Source: Chryseobacterium nakagawai (GTDB lineage: Bacteria > Bacteroidota > Bacteroidia > Flavobacteriales > Weeksellaceae). From it: a stretch of 64,000 nt of DNA. Positions within the stretch are counted from its first letter, which is position 1, and each line of letters opens with the position of its first letter. The stretch is from NCBI RefSeq assembly GCF_900637665.1, contig NZ_LR134386.1:124001-188000 (forward strand), written 5' to 3'. Under the pieces are notes generated by a model. The model searched no databases. It was not told the DNA's origin and saw only the letters and a list, made by a program, of their open reading frames with translations. A program made the position numbers and the translations under genes. This document shows, one piece after another, positions 42,084-50,580 of the stretch.

Positions 42084-42125
42084 TAATAAAGAGGCTATTC
42101 CTGTTTCGGAACAACCTCTTATTAT
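42084..42125 (-). terminator. Rho-independent terminator of rnr
   Basis: TAATAAAGAGG pairs with CCTCTTATTA, with a further inner TTCC/GGAA pairing, and T-rich sequence follows on the minus strand. The 210 bases between it and the LysE gene hold only a purine-rich stretch (42001-42060) without an ORF. Confidence 0.8.
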
Positions 42126-42144
42126 ATTTTGACACTTGATTTTA

Positions 42145-44295
42145 CTAAACAATCTTAAAGTCCAATTGCTTTTGAATCAGATTAGCTTTTACTACTTTAA
42201 TCTGAACCTGATCTCCCAACTGGTATTTATTTCCATGTCTGATTCCATATACTGCATGCGTTTTGGCATCGTACATATAAGAATCATCTACAAGATCTCT
42301 CAGCTTAATCAGACCTTCGGCTCCGTTTTCAGGGATTTCTACCCAGAATCCGAATTCTGCCACTCCCGAAATCACTCCTGTAAATGTTTCACCAAGGTGT
42401 TTTTCCATGAATTTCACCTGCATATATTTAATAGAATCTCTTTCCGCATCTGCTGCCAATCTTTCCATTGAACTACAGTGCTTAGATTTTTCTTCCAGTT
42501 CTTGTTTGCTTGGAGATTTTCCTCCATCCAGATAATGCTGAAGAAGACGGTGAGCGATCAAATCCGGATAACGACGAATAGGAGAGGTGAAGTGGGTATA
42601 ATATGCAAACCCAAGCCCGTAGTGGCCAATAGGTTCCGTAGAATATACCGCCTTACTCATACTTCTCATCGCCAGTGTTTCAATCATATTTTCTTCTCCT
42701 TTTCCTTTTACATCATGAAGAAGTTTATTCAAAGATTCTGCAACCTTTTTGGTATTCGCCAGATCCATTTTATATCCGAAGGTAGAAACAAAGTCTCTTA
42801 ATGCTTCCAGTTTAGCAGGATCCGGATCGTCGTGAACCCTGTAGATGAATGTATTATTAGTGATTTCTCCTTTTCTTGTTAAGGAAATAAATTCAGATAC
42901 TTTTTTGTTGGCTAAAAGCATGAATTCCTCGATCAGGTGATTAGAATCTTTACTAATTTTAAAGTAAACTCCGATGGGCTGATTATTTTCGTCCAGATTG
43001 AATCTTACTTCACTTCTGTCAAATGTAATAGCTCCTTTTCTGATACGATCATTACGCATGATCTTAGCTAATCTGTCAAGAACATTGATCTCTTCAGCCA
43101 AATCTCCCTGACCCGTTTCAATACGTTCCTGAGCTTCTTCATAAGTAAATCTTCTGTCTGAATGAATTACTGTTCTTCCAAACCATTGTTTTTGGATTTC
43201 AGCCTGATCATTCAGTTCAAAAACTGCTGAGAAGGTATATTTATCTTCGTGGGGGCGAAGGGAACATACATCATTACTCAATACTTCTGGTAACATGGGT
43301 ACAACTCTATCTACCAAATAAACCGAAGTGGCCCTCTGATAAGCTTCGTCATCCAGAATTGTTCCCGGAATTACATAGTGAGATACATCAGCAATGTGAA
43401 CTCCGATTTCCCAGTTTCCGTTTTCTAGTTTTCTTATAGATAAAGCATCATCAAAGTCTTTCGCATCCTTAGGATCAATCGTAAATGTACAAATGTTACG
43501 CATATCCCAACGTTTTGCTACTTCTTCATCAGTAATACTTCTATCAATTTTATCGGCATCTAATTCTACTTCCTGTGGAAACTCATAAGGCAGACCATAT
43601 TCAGCAAGGATAGAGTGGATCTCGGTTTCATGTTCTCCCGGAGCACCCAGTACCTGTGTGATTTCTCCTTCAGGATTTTTATCTCCAGGTCTCCATTCCG
43701 TCATCTTTACGATCACTTTGTCACCGTCCTCTGCATTATTGAATTTTGCCTTTGGAATAAAGATGTCTGTATTGATTGATTTTTTATCACAAACTACAAA
43801 TCCAAAATCTTTGTGTGCCACCTTTTGAAAAGTCCCCACAAACTCTGTTCTGTTTCTTTCCAAAACCTCCAAAACAGACCCTTCTAATTTCTTTCCTTTA
43901 TAATGATAAGTTATAATAAGAACCTTATCTCCCTGCAGCGCATCCTTTACATTTTTAGAGTGAACGAAGACATCATCTTCTAATCCTTCTACATTTACGT
44001 AAGCATTTCCGCTTTGGTTAAAATCAATAATTCCAGTTAATGTTCCTGCTATTTTTAGGTTTACAATGTACTTTCCTTTTTCTACTTCTTTAATCTTTTC
44101 AGATCCCTGAAGTTTATGCAGTGCCTGAATTACAAGTTCCCTTTGTCTAGGATTTTTGTATTCTATTCCATCAGCGATCTGCTTATAATTATAAATTTTT
44201 GATGCATTTGCATTCATGAAACGAAGGATCAATCGTCCGATTTCCATCAGTTTCAAATCATTTTTATGACTTATATATTTTCCTTTTTTTGGCAT
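42145..44295 (-). CDS. rnr: ribonuclease R
   Basis: A processive 3'-5' exoribonuclease that degrades structured RNA and takes part in mRNA decay and rRNA quality control. The 716-residue protein contains an N-terminal winged-helix region, two cold-shock/OB domains (about 75-225), the RNB catalytic domain with the Asp cluster TIDPKDAKDFDDALS (about 270-285) and HYGLGFAYYTHFTSPIRRYPDL, and an S1 domain near 635-715. The order and length fit RNase R. The C-terminus lacks the Lys-rich tail of E. coli RNase R. The start is 11 bases from the TSP3-repeat gene, suggesting co-transcription. Confidence 0.95.
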   Translation of the reverse strand: MPKKGKYISHKNDLKLMEIGRLILRFMNANASKIYNYKQIADGIEYKNPRQRELVIQALHKLQGSEKIKEVEKGKYIVNLKIAGTLTGIIDFNQSGNAYVNVEGLEDDVFVHSKNVKDALQGDKVLIITYHYKGKKLEGSVLEVLERNRTEFVGTFQKVAHKDFGFVVCDKKSINTDIFIPKAKFNNAEDGDKVIVKMTEWRPGDKNPEGEITQVLGAPGEHETEIHSILAEYGLPYEFPQEVELDADKIDRSITDEEVAKRWDMRNICTFTIDPKDAKDFDDALSIRKLENGNWEIGVHIADVSHYVIPGTILDDEAYQRATSVYLVDRVVPMLPEVLSNDVCSLRPHEDKYTFSAVFELNDQAEIQKQWFGRTVIHSDRRFTYEEAQERIETGQGDLAEEINVLDRLAKIMRNDRIRKGAITFDRSEVRFNLDENNQPIGVYFKISKDSNHLIEEFMLLANKKVSEFISLTRKGEITNNTFIYRVHDDPDPAKLEALRDFVSTFGYKMDLANTKKVAESLNKLLHDVKGKGEENMIETLAMRSMSKAVYSTEPIGHYGLGFAYYTHFTSPIRRYPDLIAHRLLQHYLDGGKSPSKQELEEKSKHCSSMERLAADAERDSIKYMQVKFMEKHLGETFTGVISGVAEFGFWVEIPENGAEGLIKLRDLVDDSYMYDAKTHAVYGIRHGNKYQLGDQVQIKVVKANLIQKQLDFKIV

Positions 44296-44306
44296 TTTAA
44301 TTTTTT

Positions 44307-45281
44307 TTAATTGTTATATTCCGACTCTGGAATCTCTATAATTTTTGAATTCTTACATCTAAAATAAAAATTCTTTTTATTAAGAGAAATGGCAACCTTA
44401 TTATCTTCAACATATACAAAAAGATCCATTTTATCACTGTCCGGAATTATTTTATCATTAGAATCTGGTATTCCTGCAAATTTTCCTTTTGCATTATAAA
44501 CCGTTCCATATTTCGTTTCTAGTTTAGGTACTCCTTTGAGACCTTTTATATTTTCTATACTTTCATAATCAAAAATACGAGGTCTTCCTATTGGAAGTAT
44601 CATTTTATCAGGAAAAAGATTGGCAAATTTCTTAAAGTTTCTCTCATCCCAGAATGATTGAAATATCAATTGCTGTACCATATTCCCTGCAGAATTATCA
44701 GATCTGTCCATCCCACAACCCGCTTCAAATTTTCTATACATCGAAAGATAAAGCACTTTATTTTTTAGATCCTTTCCCTCTATTTTTTTGAAAATAAAAT
44801 CTGCTAATGCATGATAATTAATATGCTTATTATTAGCTAAAAAATCACTCTTTATTTTTTGCAACTCTTCATCAGTAAAACTTTTTGGAGTAGGAATAGT
44901 CTTACAGCCTTTGCTTTCCGCATCCCCGGGTATCGTAGGGCAGTCATCATCTTTATCTAAAATTCCATCACCATCTGTATCCGGCCATGGGCATCCATTA
45001 TTTTCCGTGGGTCCCGCTACAGTAGGACAGGCATCATCCTTATCCAAAACTTCATCACCGTCTGTATCTGGCCAAGGACATCCATTGTTTAGTTCTGGTC
45101 CTGATATTTCAGGGCAATGATCAATATAGAATGGAACATTGTCTTTATCCTTATCAGAAAGGCAGATTTTTTTACTGAATTCTTTTTTGCATTTCTTCAA
45201 ATCAGCACCATCTTTTATTTCCTGAGCATGGAAACAACTGACCATAAAAAATAATATTGCAGATCCTTTTATTTTCATCAA
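44307..45281 (-). CDS. secreted protein with thrombospondin type-3 calcium-binding repeats
   Basis: The 324-residue protein has a signal peptide (about 1-19, ending CFHA-Q) and three TSP3-like calcium repeats between residues 42 and 128: DKDKDNV, PDTDGDEVLDKDDACP and PDTDGDGILDKDDDCP. Two are near-identical units of about 26 residues. The rest (about 135-324) is a mixed alpha/beta domain I do not recognise. TSP3 repeats in this phylum usually precede an OmpA domain, which is absent here. It is probably periplasmic or surface-located. The unknown C-terminal domain has a lone Cys near 190 and one near its end. It precedes rnr by 11 bases. Confidence 0.75.
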   Translation of the reverse strand: MMKIKGSAILFFMVSCFHAQEIKDGADLKKCKKEFSKKICLSDKDKDNVPFYIDHCPEISGPELNNGCPWPDTDGDEVLDKDDACPTVAGPTENNGCPWPDTDGDGILDKDDDCPTIPGDAESKGCKTIPTPKSFTDEELQKIKSDFLANNKHINYHALADFIFKKIEGKDLKNKVLYLSMYRKFEAGCGMDRSDNSAGNMVQQLIFQSFWDERNFKKFANLFPDKMILPIGRPRIFDYESIENIKGLKGVPKLETKYGTVYNAKGKFAGIPDSNDKIIPDSDKMDLFVYVEDNKVAISLNKKNFYFRCKNSKIIEIPESEYNN

Positions 45282-45460
45282 ACCTTAATGTTTATTTTTC
45301 TAATATCTACTTTATAACGGAAGCTTTAGTTTTGTATAAATTTAATACAAATCTGAAGAAGAAAAGAGAAAAACCTTCTATAAAATATCTTTTAAAATAT
45401 TACAAAGGTTCAGGAGAAGTATAGAATGTAATTTCTATTGAACACTGCAAATGTACAAAT

Positions 45461-45499
45461 AAAAAATAAATAAGGCCTGCAATCAAATTACAGGCCTTA
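45461..45499 (-). terminator. Rho-independent terminator of rpiB
   Basis: TAAGGCCTG pairs with CAGGCCTTA around an 11-nt loop, with T-rich sequence after it on the minus strand. It lies seven bases beyond the stop. Confidence 0.88.
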
Positions 45500-45505
45500 G
45501 TATAT

Positions 45506-45940
45506 TTAGCAAACAGCAATCTTATCAACTCTGTTCTGGTGTCTTCCCCCTTCGAAGTCTGTAGAAAGAAATTTGTCAACAATATCAATCGCCACTTCTT
45601 TTGATATAAACCTTGCTGGCATAGAAATCATATTCGCATCATTATGCTGTCTTGCCAGTGTCGCAATCTCCGGCATCCAGCAAAGTGCACATCTGATCTT
45701 CTGATGTTTGTTCGCAGTGATCTGAACCCCGTTTCCGCTTCCACAGATCAAAATTCCCAGCTCATTTTCTCCGTTTTCCACAGAGGTTGCCGCAGGGTGA
45801 ACAAAGTCCGGATAATCCACACTGTTTGTGGAAAACGTTCCAAAATCCTGAACTTCAAATTGTTCTGAAAGATAGTTCTTAACAATCTCCTTATATTCAT
45901 AGCCTGCATGGTCCGCTGCGATAGCAATTTTTCTTTTCAT
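45506..45940 (-). CDS. rpiB: ribose-5-phosphate isomerase B
   Basis: Interconverts ribose-5-phosphate and ribulose-5-phosphate in the pentose-phosphate pathway. The 144-residue protein shows AADHAGYEYK (8-17), DYPDFVHPAA, the catalytic-Cys loop ICGSGNGVQITANK near residue 65, and the C-terminal GGRHQNRVDKI. These place it in the RpiB/LacAB family with the ribose-phosphate-type loop. Length is normal. It points away from the putative origin and is the last gene to its left. Confidence 0.93.
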   Translation of the reverse strand: MKRKIAIAADHAGYEYKEIVKNYLSEQFEVQDFGTFSTNSVDYPDFVHPAATSVENGENELGILICGSGNGVQITANKHQKIRCALCWMPEIATLARQHNDANMISMPARFISKEVAIDIVDKFLSTDFEGGRHQNRVDKIAVC

Positions 45941-46020
45941 AATACTCTTATTAAGCTTTTTTAGATTTTATTTCCTTACAAAGGTAATAATAATAACAAT
46001 TCGTGTTAGTAAACCGTGAG

Positions 46021-46330
46021 TTAATTGTGAAAAGGTATGTTAATAAGTGTGGAAAACTTTTTTCAACTTTCTATTTTTAAAGATAAATTTATTTCGTAAT
46101 AGAAAATCTCTTCTAAAGTTTTCCCCACAACTTTCCAGATCTTTTCTCCAGCTATCCCCAGGCTTTTCCATAATAAAATAACTAATAATGCTTTATTAGG
46201 AAAGTTATCAACAATTGTGAATAAGTGTCTGAATATACAGGTTTACAGAGATTTATGTTGTGAGTTATTTATGAATTATGTACCAGTTGAGTATTATCAA
46301 CTTTATACTTAAAACTTATCCCCGTTACTA
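46021..46330. other. Candidate replication origin (oriC) with DnaA-box-like 9-mers
   Basis: The AT-rich gap between rpiB and pgk (648 bases) holds a perfect TTATnCACA DnaA box on the minus strand (TGTGAATAA, 46216-46224). Two one-mismatch boxes lie nearby (TTATCAACA near 46205, TGTGGAAAA near 46048), and several two-mismatch ones follow (TTCCCCACA, CTATCCCCA, TTATCAACT, TTATCCCCG). GC bias changes sign around here, and two parS sites lie 4-6 kb away. Genes on both sides point outward. dnaA itself is not in the window. Confidence 0.5.
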
Positions 46331-46462
46331 ACAATACATAACAACAACAGCTTTATTTTTTTTTAAAAGAGATAAAGAATTGTTGATTAGTGAGTGATTG
46401 GCTTCGGGGAAAGTTTTTGAAAACTTTTATTTCGATCAATCTGTTGAAAAAGTTTAAAACCT

Positions 46463-46470
46463 TACATTTG
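46463..46470 (+). promoter_or_regulatory. -7 promoter element of pgk
   Basis: TACATTTG fits TAnnTTTG, and a TTG lies 16 bases upstream as a possible -33 element. It gives a leader of about 110 bases before pgk. Confidence 0.6.
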
Positions 46471-46494
46471 TGAAACGAAAAATCAAAGGAATTT

Positions 46495-46547
46495 ATGGAA
46501 TTGACCCTGCCGGAATTTGTTGAATTGTAACCTGGCCCGGATAGGGG
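46495..46547 (+). ncRNA. Possible structured leader RNA or 11-residue leader peptide before pgk
   Basis: An 11-codon frame (MELTLPEFVEL, stop at 46530) lies in the pgk leader. CCCTGCCGG (46505-46513) pairs with CCGG-A-TAGGG (46537-46546), with one bulge. The string GGCCCGGATAGGGG resembles conserved noncoding elements I recall from flavobacteria (possibly the Flavo-1 RNA motif), but this is unconfirmed. Confidence 0.35.
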
Positions 46548-46587
46548 ATTACATAAAATCTCAGAAAAAATAAATCTAAATATAAAA

Positions 46588-47778
46588 ATGAAAACAATTA
46601 ACGACTTCAATTTTAAAGATAAGAAAGCTCTTGTAAGAGTTGACTTCAATGTTCCACAGGATGACCAGTTGAATGTGTCTGACAATACCAGAATTGTAGC
46701 AGTGAAACCAACTGTTGAAAAAATCCTTCAGGATGGCGGTTCTGTAATTTTAATGACACACCTTGGAAGGCCGAAAGGAGAAGTGAAAGATGAGTTTTCT
46801 CTAAAACATATCATTGGCGAGGTTTCAAATGTTCTTGGAAAGGAAGTGAAGTTCGTTAATGAATGCATCGGAGAGAAAGCTGAACAGGCTGCTGCTGATT
46901 TGAAACCAGGAGAAATTTTATTATTGGAAAATGTTCGTTTTCATAATGAAGAAGAAAAAGGTGATGAAGGTTTTGCTGAAAAGCTTTCTAAATTAGGTGA
47001 TGCTTATGTGAATGATGCTTTCGGAACTGCACACAGAGCCCATGCTTCTACAGCTGTAATCGCTAAGTTTTTCCAATCAACTAAATTTTTCGGTTTATTA
47101 ATGGCTAAAGAACTTCAGGCGATTGATAAAGTTTTGAAAAGTGGTGAGAAACCAATTACTGCAATTTTGGGTGGATCTAAGGTTTCAACTAAGATAACCA
47201 TTATAGAAAATATTCTTCCCGCAATAGATAATTTGATTATCGGTGGAGGAATGGCGTTCACATTTATTAAAGCATTAGGAGGGAAAATCGGAAACTCATT
47301 AGTAGAAGATGATAAACTTCCTTTGGCTTTGGAAATTTTAGCGAAAGCTAAAGAGCATAAAGTAAAAGTATACCTTCCATCTGATGCCATCATCGCTGAA
47401 AGTTTCAGTAATGATGTGGAAAGAAAAGAAGTAGATATCTATGCAATTCCTGAAGGATGGATGGGATTGGATGCTGGTCACAAATCAAGAGATCAATTTA
47501 ATGATGTATTATTAAACTCAAGAACAATTCTTTGGAATGGTCCGATTGGTGTTTTTGAAATGTCACATTTTGCAGGAGGAACTATCGCTCTTGGAGACAG
47601 TATTGCTGAAGCAACAAGATTAGGAGCTTTCTCTCTAGTAGGAGGTGGTGACAGTGTTGCGTTCGTGAAGCAATTTGGATATGCTGATAAAGTAAGTTAT
47701 GTTTCTACAGGAGGCGGAGCAATGCTTGAAAGCCTTGAAGGACTTGAGCTTCCAGGAGTAGCTGCGATCAACAATTAA
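46588..47778 (+). CDS. pgk: phosphoglycerate kinase
   Basis: Catalyses the first ATP-producing step of glycolysis. The 396-residue protein shows [11 protein letters not shown] near 12, THLGRPKG near 60, the domain linker [25 protein letters not shown] near 196, the hinge and nucleotide site [11 protein letters not shown] near 316, and [11 protein letters not shown] near 350. It is full length. The start is the ATG of MKTINDFNF. It is the first plus-strand gene right of the putative origin and has a strong terminator. Its long leader contains a hairpin and a small open frame. Confidence 0.97.
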   Translation: MKTINDFNFKDKKALVRVDFNVPQDDQLNVSDNTRIVAVKPTVEKILQDGGSVILMTHLGRPKGEVKDEFSLKHIIGEVSNVLGKEVKFVNECIGEKAEQAAADLKPGEILLLENVRFHNEEEKGDEGFAEKLSKLGDAYVNDAFGTAHRAHASTAVIAKFFQSTKFFGLLMAKELQAIDKVLKSGEKPITAILGGSKVSTKITIIENILPAIDNLIIGGGMAFTFIKALGGKIGNSLVEDDKLPLALEILAKAKEHKVKVYLPSDAIIAESFSNDVERKEVDIYAIPEGWMGLDAGHKSRDQFNDVLLNSRTILWNGPIGVFEMSHFAGGTIALGDSIAEATRLGAFSLVGGGDSVAFVKQFGYADKVSYVSTGGGAMLESLEGLELPGVAAINN

Positions 47779-47802
47779 TAGAGATTAAATTTCAATATTT
47801 TG

Positions 47803-47833
47803 AAGCCTGCTAATAATATTAGCAGGCTTTTTT
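47803..47833 (+). terminator. Rho-independent terminator of pgk
   Basis: AAGCCTGCTAATA pairs with TATTAGCAGGCTT almost perfectly, followed by six T. Confidence 0.95.
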
Positions 47834-49642
47834 ATGTCTGTATTTTCATTGAGAAATCCTGAATTCATCGAAGGTTTTATAACTTTTAGATATAACCTTA
47901 GGTTATATTTAGTTTAGGTGTTTTGATTTAGTGAATGTTACGTTTTTATACCGGTGAATAAAGGAAAATACGATACAATAAATCTTAATACAAAAGAGAA
48001 TTATTAAGATTTAATCATGTGTTTTTATCCATCGATAATGAAGTATTTTGTTTGAATTTTATAATTTTGATATATTCAAAAAGGATAGATTTCAGTAGGC
48101 GAAAACTACTTTTTATCTTATTTTTTGGAACAACTAAGGAAAGATTTTTGGTACAGATATATGGTTTATATTCATTTTACGGAGTGAAAATATAAGGAAC
48201 AGGAGTTGTTCTTTTCTTACAATTTAAAAGAAACATTTGATTACTTACAGAAAAAAAATAGCTTTTGAAATTCTTGTTTAAGATGCAAGCTACTTTATGT
48301 GGGCAGAAGATCTATATTAATTATTCTTTGTTCGTTGGTTTAGTAATTTTCTTCAGATCATTATCATTATCTAGAAATTTATTTTTAAGGGAAAATCTAT
48401 AGAGTTTATTAATTCTATTGAATTTTTTTGAATGAGCATAGAAAGTGCAGTCATTTAACATACTTGAGTTTTTTTCAAAAATCTATTTTGAGATTAATCT
48501 TGAGCTTAATCTTTTATTTACAAATAATTTTGATTAGTCAATTTCTTTGAAACAAATTGGAGTTAATAATCTGATTTATAATTGCTCATATTAACAATTA
48601 TACGTTATGATCCATTATTTCTAGATTCCTATTTTATGAATTTCCATGATTGATTATTGGTATTGTATTTAATTGTAAATGAGAGGTTAAACGTAATTAT
48701 ATGTATCTATTTTATTCTTATTCTTTTATGATTTATGCTAATTTTATCTTGCAAGTATTATCTTTTATCATACTTGTTTTTTTTTGGTTTAATGTATTGT
48801 AAATCAATATTTAAACTAATTTTGTATTGTTTAATGGTGTAAAATAATATGTATCAGGCTAACATTGAAAATGAATTTAAAATTTTTACATGATTTTTTT
48901 TAGGAATTTGTAATTTTTATATTTCACGTGTTGTGAACTGGTAGGAAATCACAATTTGTTTCCTAAATTAATTTCTTTTGAAATGATTGAGGTTCCAGAC
49001 TCAATCAAATTATTTTTTAAAATTTGAATAAGCTATAGCAAAGTCAATTCTAAAAATTTTCCTAAATACTTTTTCCTTAGTAATAAATTTTTCATTTTTA
49101 CACGAGAGAGTAGGGAGTCTAATTTGATTTTTTAAAATTGGAAATTATGAGCTCTATTAAAAAATTTAAATTGTATTACTCATGAGCTTCAAGATAATTT
49201 TATGTTTTTTTTTGTAAAACGCGGAAAATTGACCTTCAGAAATACTTGTAAAATCGAAAAACTATTATTTCTTGAGGATTTATATGCAAATTGAAAATAA
49301 TGGCTAAAACAAGGTGTTTTTGTAGGAATTAATTTTCTAAAATTGAATATTTACTTTTTTTGAAGCTAATTCTCTCCTTTTTCCAAGATGTACATTTTTC
49401 GGGTCTCTCGGGATTTTGTTGATGCTCATTCCTTCATTTAAAAAATATGTTTGCTAAAAGTGGAGTAGGGGAGTAAAGAATATTTTTAGAAATTTATTTC
49501 AATTTTTAAAATCGAACTGAGATTATAATAGGTAAAGTGATTTTAAAAAAATAAAAACTCAGAGAAGAATTCCGTGAGTTTTTATTTTTTTCGGTCTAAA
49601 TGCTGAAAAATAGCTTTCAGAAATGGGGTAAAAATCGATTTT
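47834..49642. other. 1.8-kb gene-free, very AT-rich region between convergent genes
   Basis: There is no open frame of 60 codons on either strand. G+C is about 25% in the first 660 bases (by hand), well below the genes around it, and G exceeds C on the plus strand (about 104 to 62). Visible structure includes a perfect 19-bp palindrome (ATATAACCT-T-AGGTTATAT, 47890-47908) and a terminator-like hairpin (GATTGAG/CTCAATC, 48985-49006, then T-rich). A half parS (TTTCACGTG) lies near 48922. No DnaA box was seen. It may be part of the origin region or decayed DNA. Confidence 0.7.
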
Positions 49643-50464
49643 CTATTTTTTTTCGATAATGTATATCAAACTTGAAAATTCGTTTGAAAAAAGGGCTTTT
49701 ATGTTCGAAATTGTTCCATAGAAGGTTGCTTTTAACCAGAATAGAGGTGATTTTTTATATTTTTCGCTCAACATAGAAATGTAATAGGAATCAAGAACCA
49801 AAGGTTTAATCTTTCTCATTTTCCAATCCGGTTTTTTAGAAATTAGATTTTCCATTCCATTTTTGGAAAAATGGTAGATGTGTCTTGGTACATCATATGC
49901 AGCCCAATATTCTTTATAATGTTTTGCATCGTAAGAAGTAGGGTTGGGTACGGCAATAATAAGAAGCCCTTTGTCTTTTAATTTCGATCGAAAAATATTT
50001 AGCATTTCATCCTGGTTCTCTACATGCTCAAATACATGCCATAATGTAATTGCATCTAAGCTTTTGTCTTCAATTTTTTGAATATCATCCAGAATTATTG
50101 CTTTTGTAATTTTACGCTGCGCTGCTTTTCTTGCATCTGCATCAGGTTCGAATCCGAAAGTTTCAAAATCATTTTCTATATATTTTACAAATTCTCCGGC
50201 ACCACATCCATAGTCTAATACTTTAGATCCTTTTTTAATTCTGTCTACCAGGATATTTTTCTTGTATTGTAGATTAAAAGACTGAAGAAATTTATATAAT
50301 TTTTCTTTCAGGCTTCCTGAATCCTGGTGATGCGAAATGTAATCTTCACTTTCGTAATATCTGGAAATATTGGAAGGGATAGGGGAGGTTTTATAAACTC
50401 CCTTTGTTTCTGTTTCTTTAATTTCAAATATTTCCTGTGAAAGAAAATGATCTTTTATTTTCAT
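49643..50464 (-). CDS. class I SAM-dependent methyltransferase
   Basis: The 273-residue protein has the methyltransferase-11/23 type SAM site VLDYGCGAGEFVKYI near residue 87, GFEPDADARKAA, and ITLWHVFEHVENQDEML, followed by a hydrophobic strand LLIIAVPNPTSYD and a C-terminal region rich in aromatic and basic residues. The N-terminal part (SRYYESEDYISHH) is typical of enzymes that methylate sugars, lipids or quinones; the substrate is unknown. The upstream gap of 116 bases holds a parS site. It ends in the large gene-free region. Confidence 0.85.
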   Translation of the reverse strand: MKIKDHFLSQEIFEIKETETKGVYKTSPIPSNISRYYESEDYISHHQDSGSLKEKLYKFLQSFNLQYKKNILVDRIKKGSKVLDYGCGAGEFVKYIENDFETFGFEPDADARKAAQRKITKAIILDDIQKIEDKSLDAITLWHVFEHVENQDEMLNIFRSKLKDKGLLIIAVPNPTSYDAKHYKEYWAAYDVPRHIYHFSKNGMENLISKKPDWKMRKIKPLVLDSYYISMLSEKYKKSPLFWLKATFYGTISNIKALFSNEFSSLIYIIEKK

Positions 50465-50556
50465 TGAAGTCGAAATCTATTATATTTAAAAAATTAAGAT
50501 ATTTATAAACTTTAGGAGCTTATAAATACCTTAATTTTCGTTTTTATTGTAAGAAA

Positions 50557-50572
50557 TGTTTCACGTGAAACA
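50557..50572. other. parS chromosome-partition site 1
   Basis: TGTTTCACGTGAAACA is an exact copy of the bacterial parS palindrome bound by ParB (Spo0J). It lies nine bases beyond the mnmG stop. Confidence 0.93.
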
Positions 50573-50580
50573 TTTTATTT

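Noticed and set aside
44911..45120. A 69-codon frame antisense to the TSP3 repeats
   Set aside because: Its Ser/Pro repeat pattern is a shadow of the Asp-rich calcium repeats on the other strand.
45400..45588. A minus-strand frame overlapping the rpiB 3' end
   Set aside because: It runs through the rpiB terminator hairpin in a different frame, so it is a shadow.
46021..46330. Reading the repeat-like gap as a CRISPR or satellite array
   Set aside because: The 9-mers are irregularly spaced, in both orientations and unequal, which suits DnaA boxes and not an array.
48985..49006. GGTTCCAGACTC string as a possible tRNA T-arm
   Set aside because: No cloverleaf can be drawn around it and no acceptor stem is found; it is more like a terminator hairpin loop.
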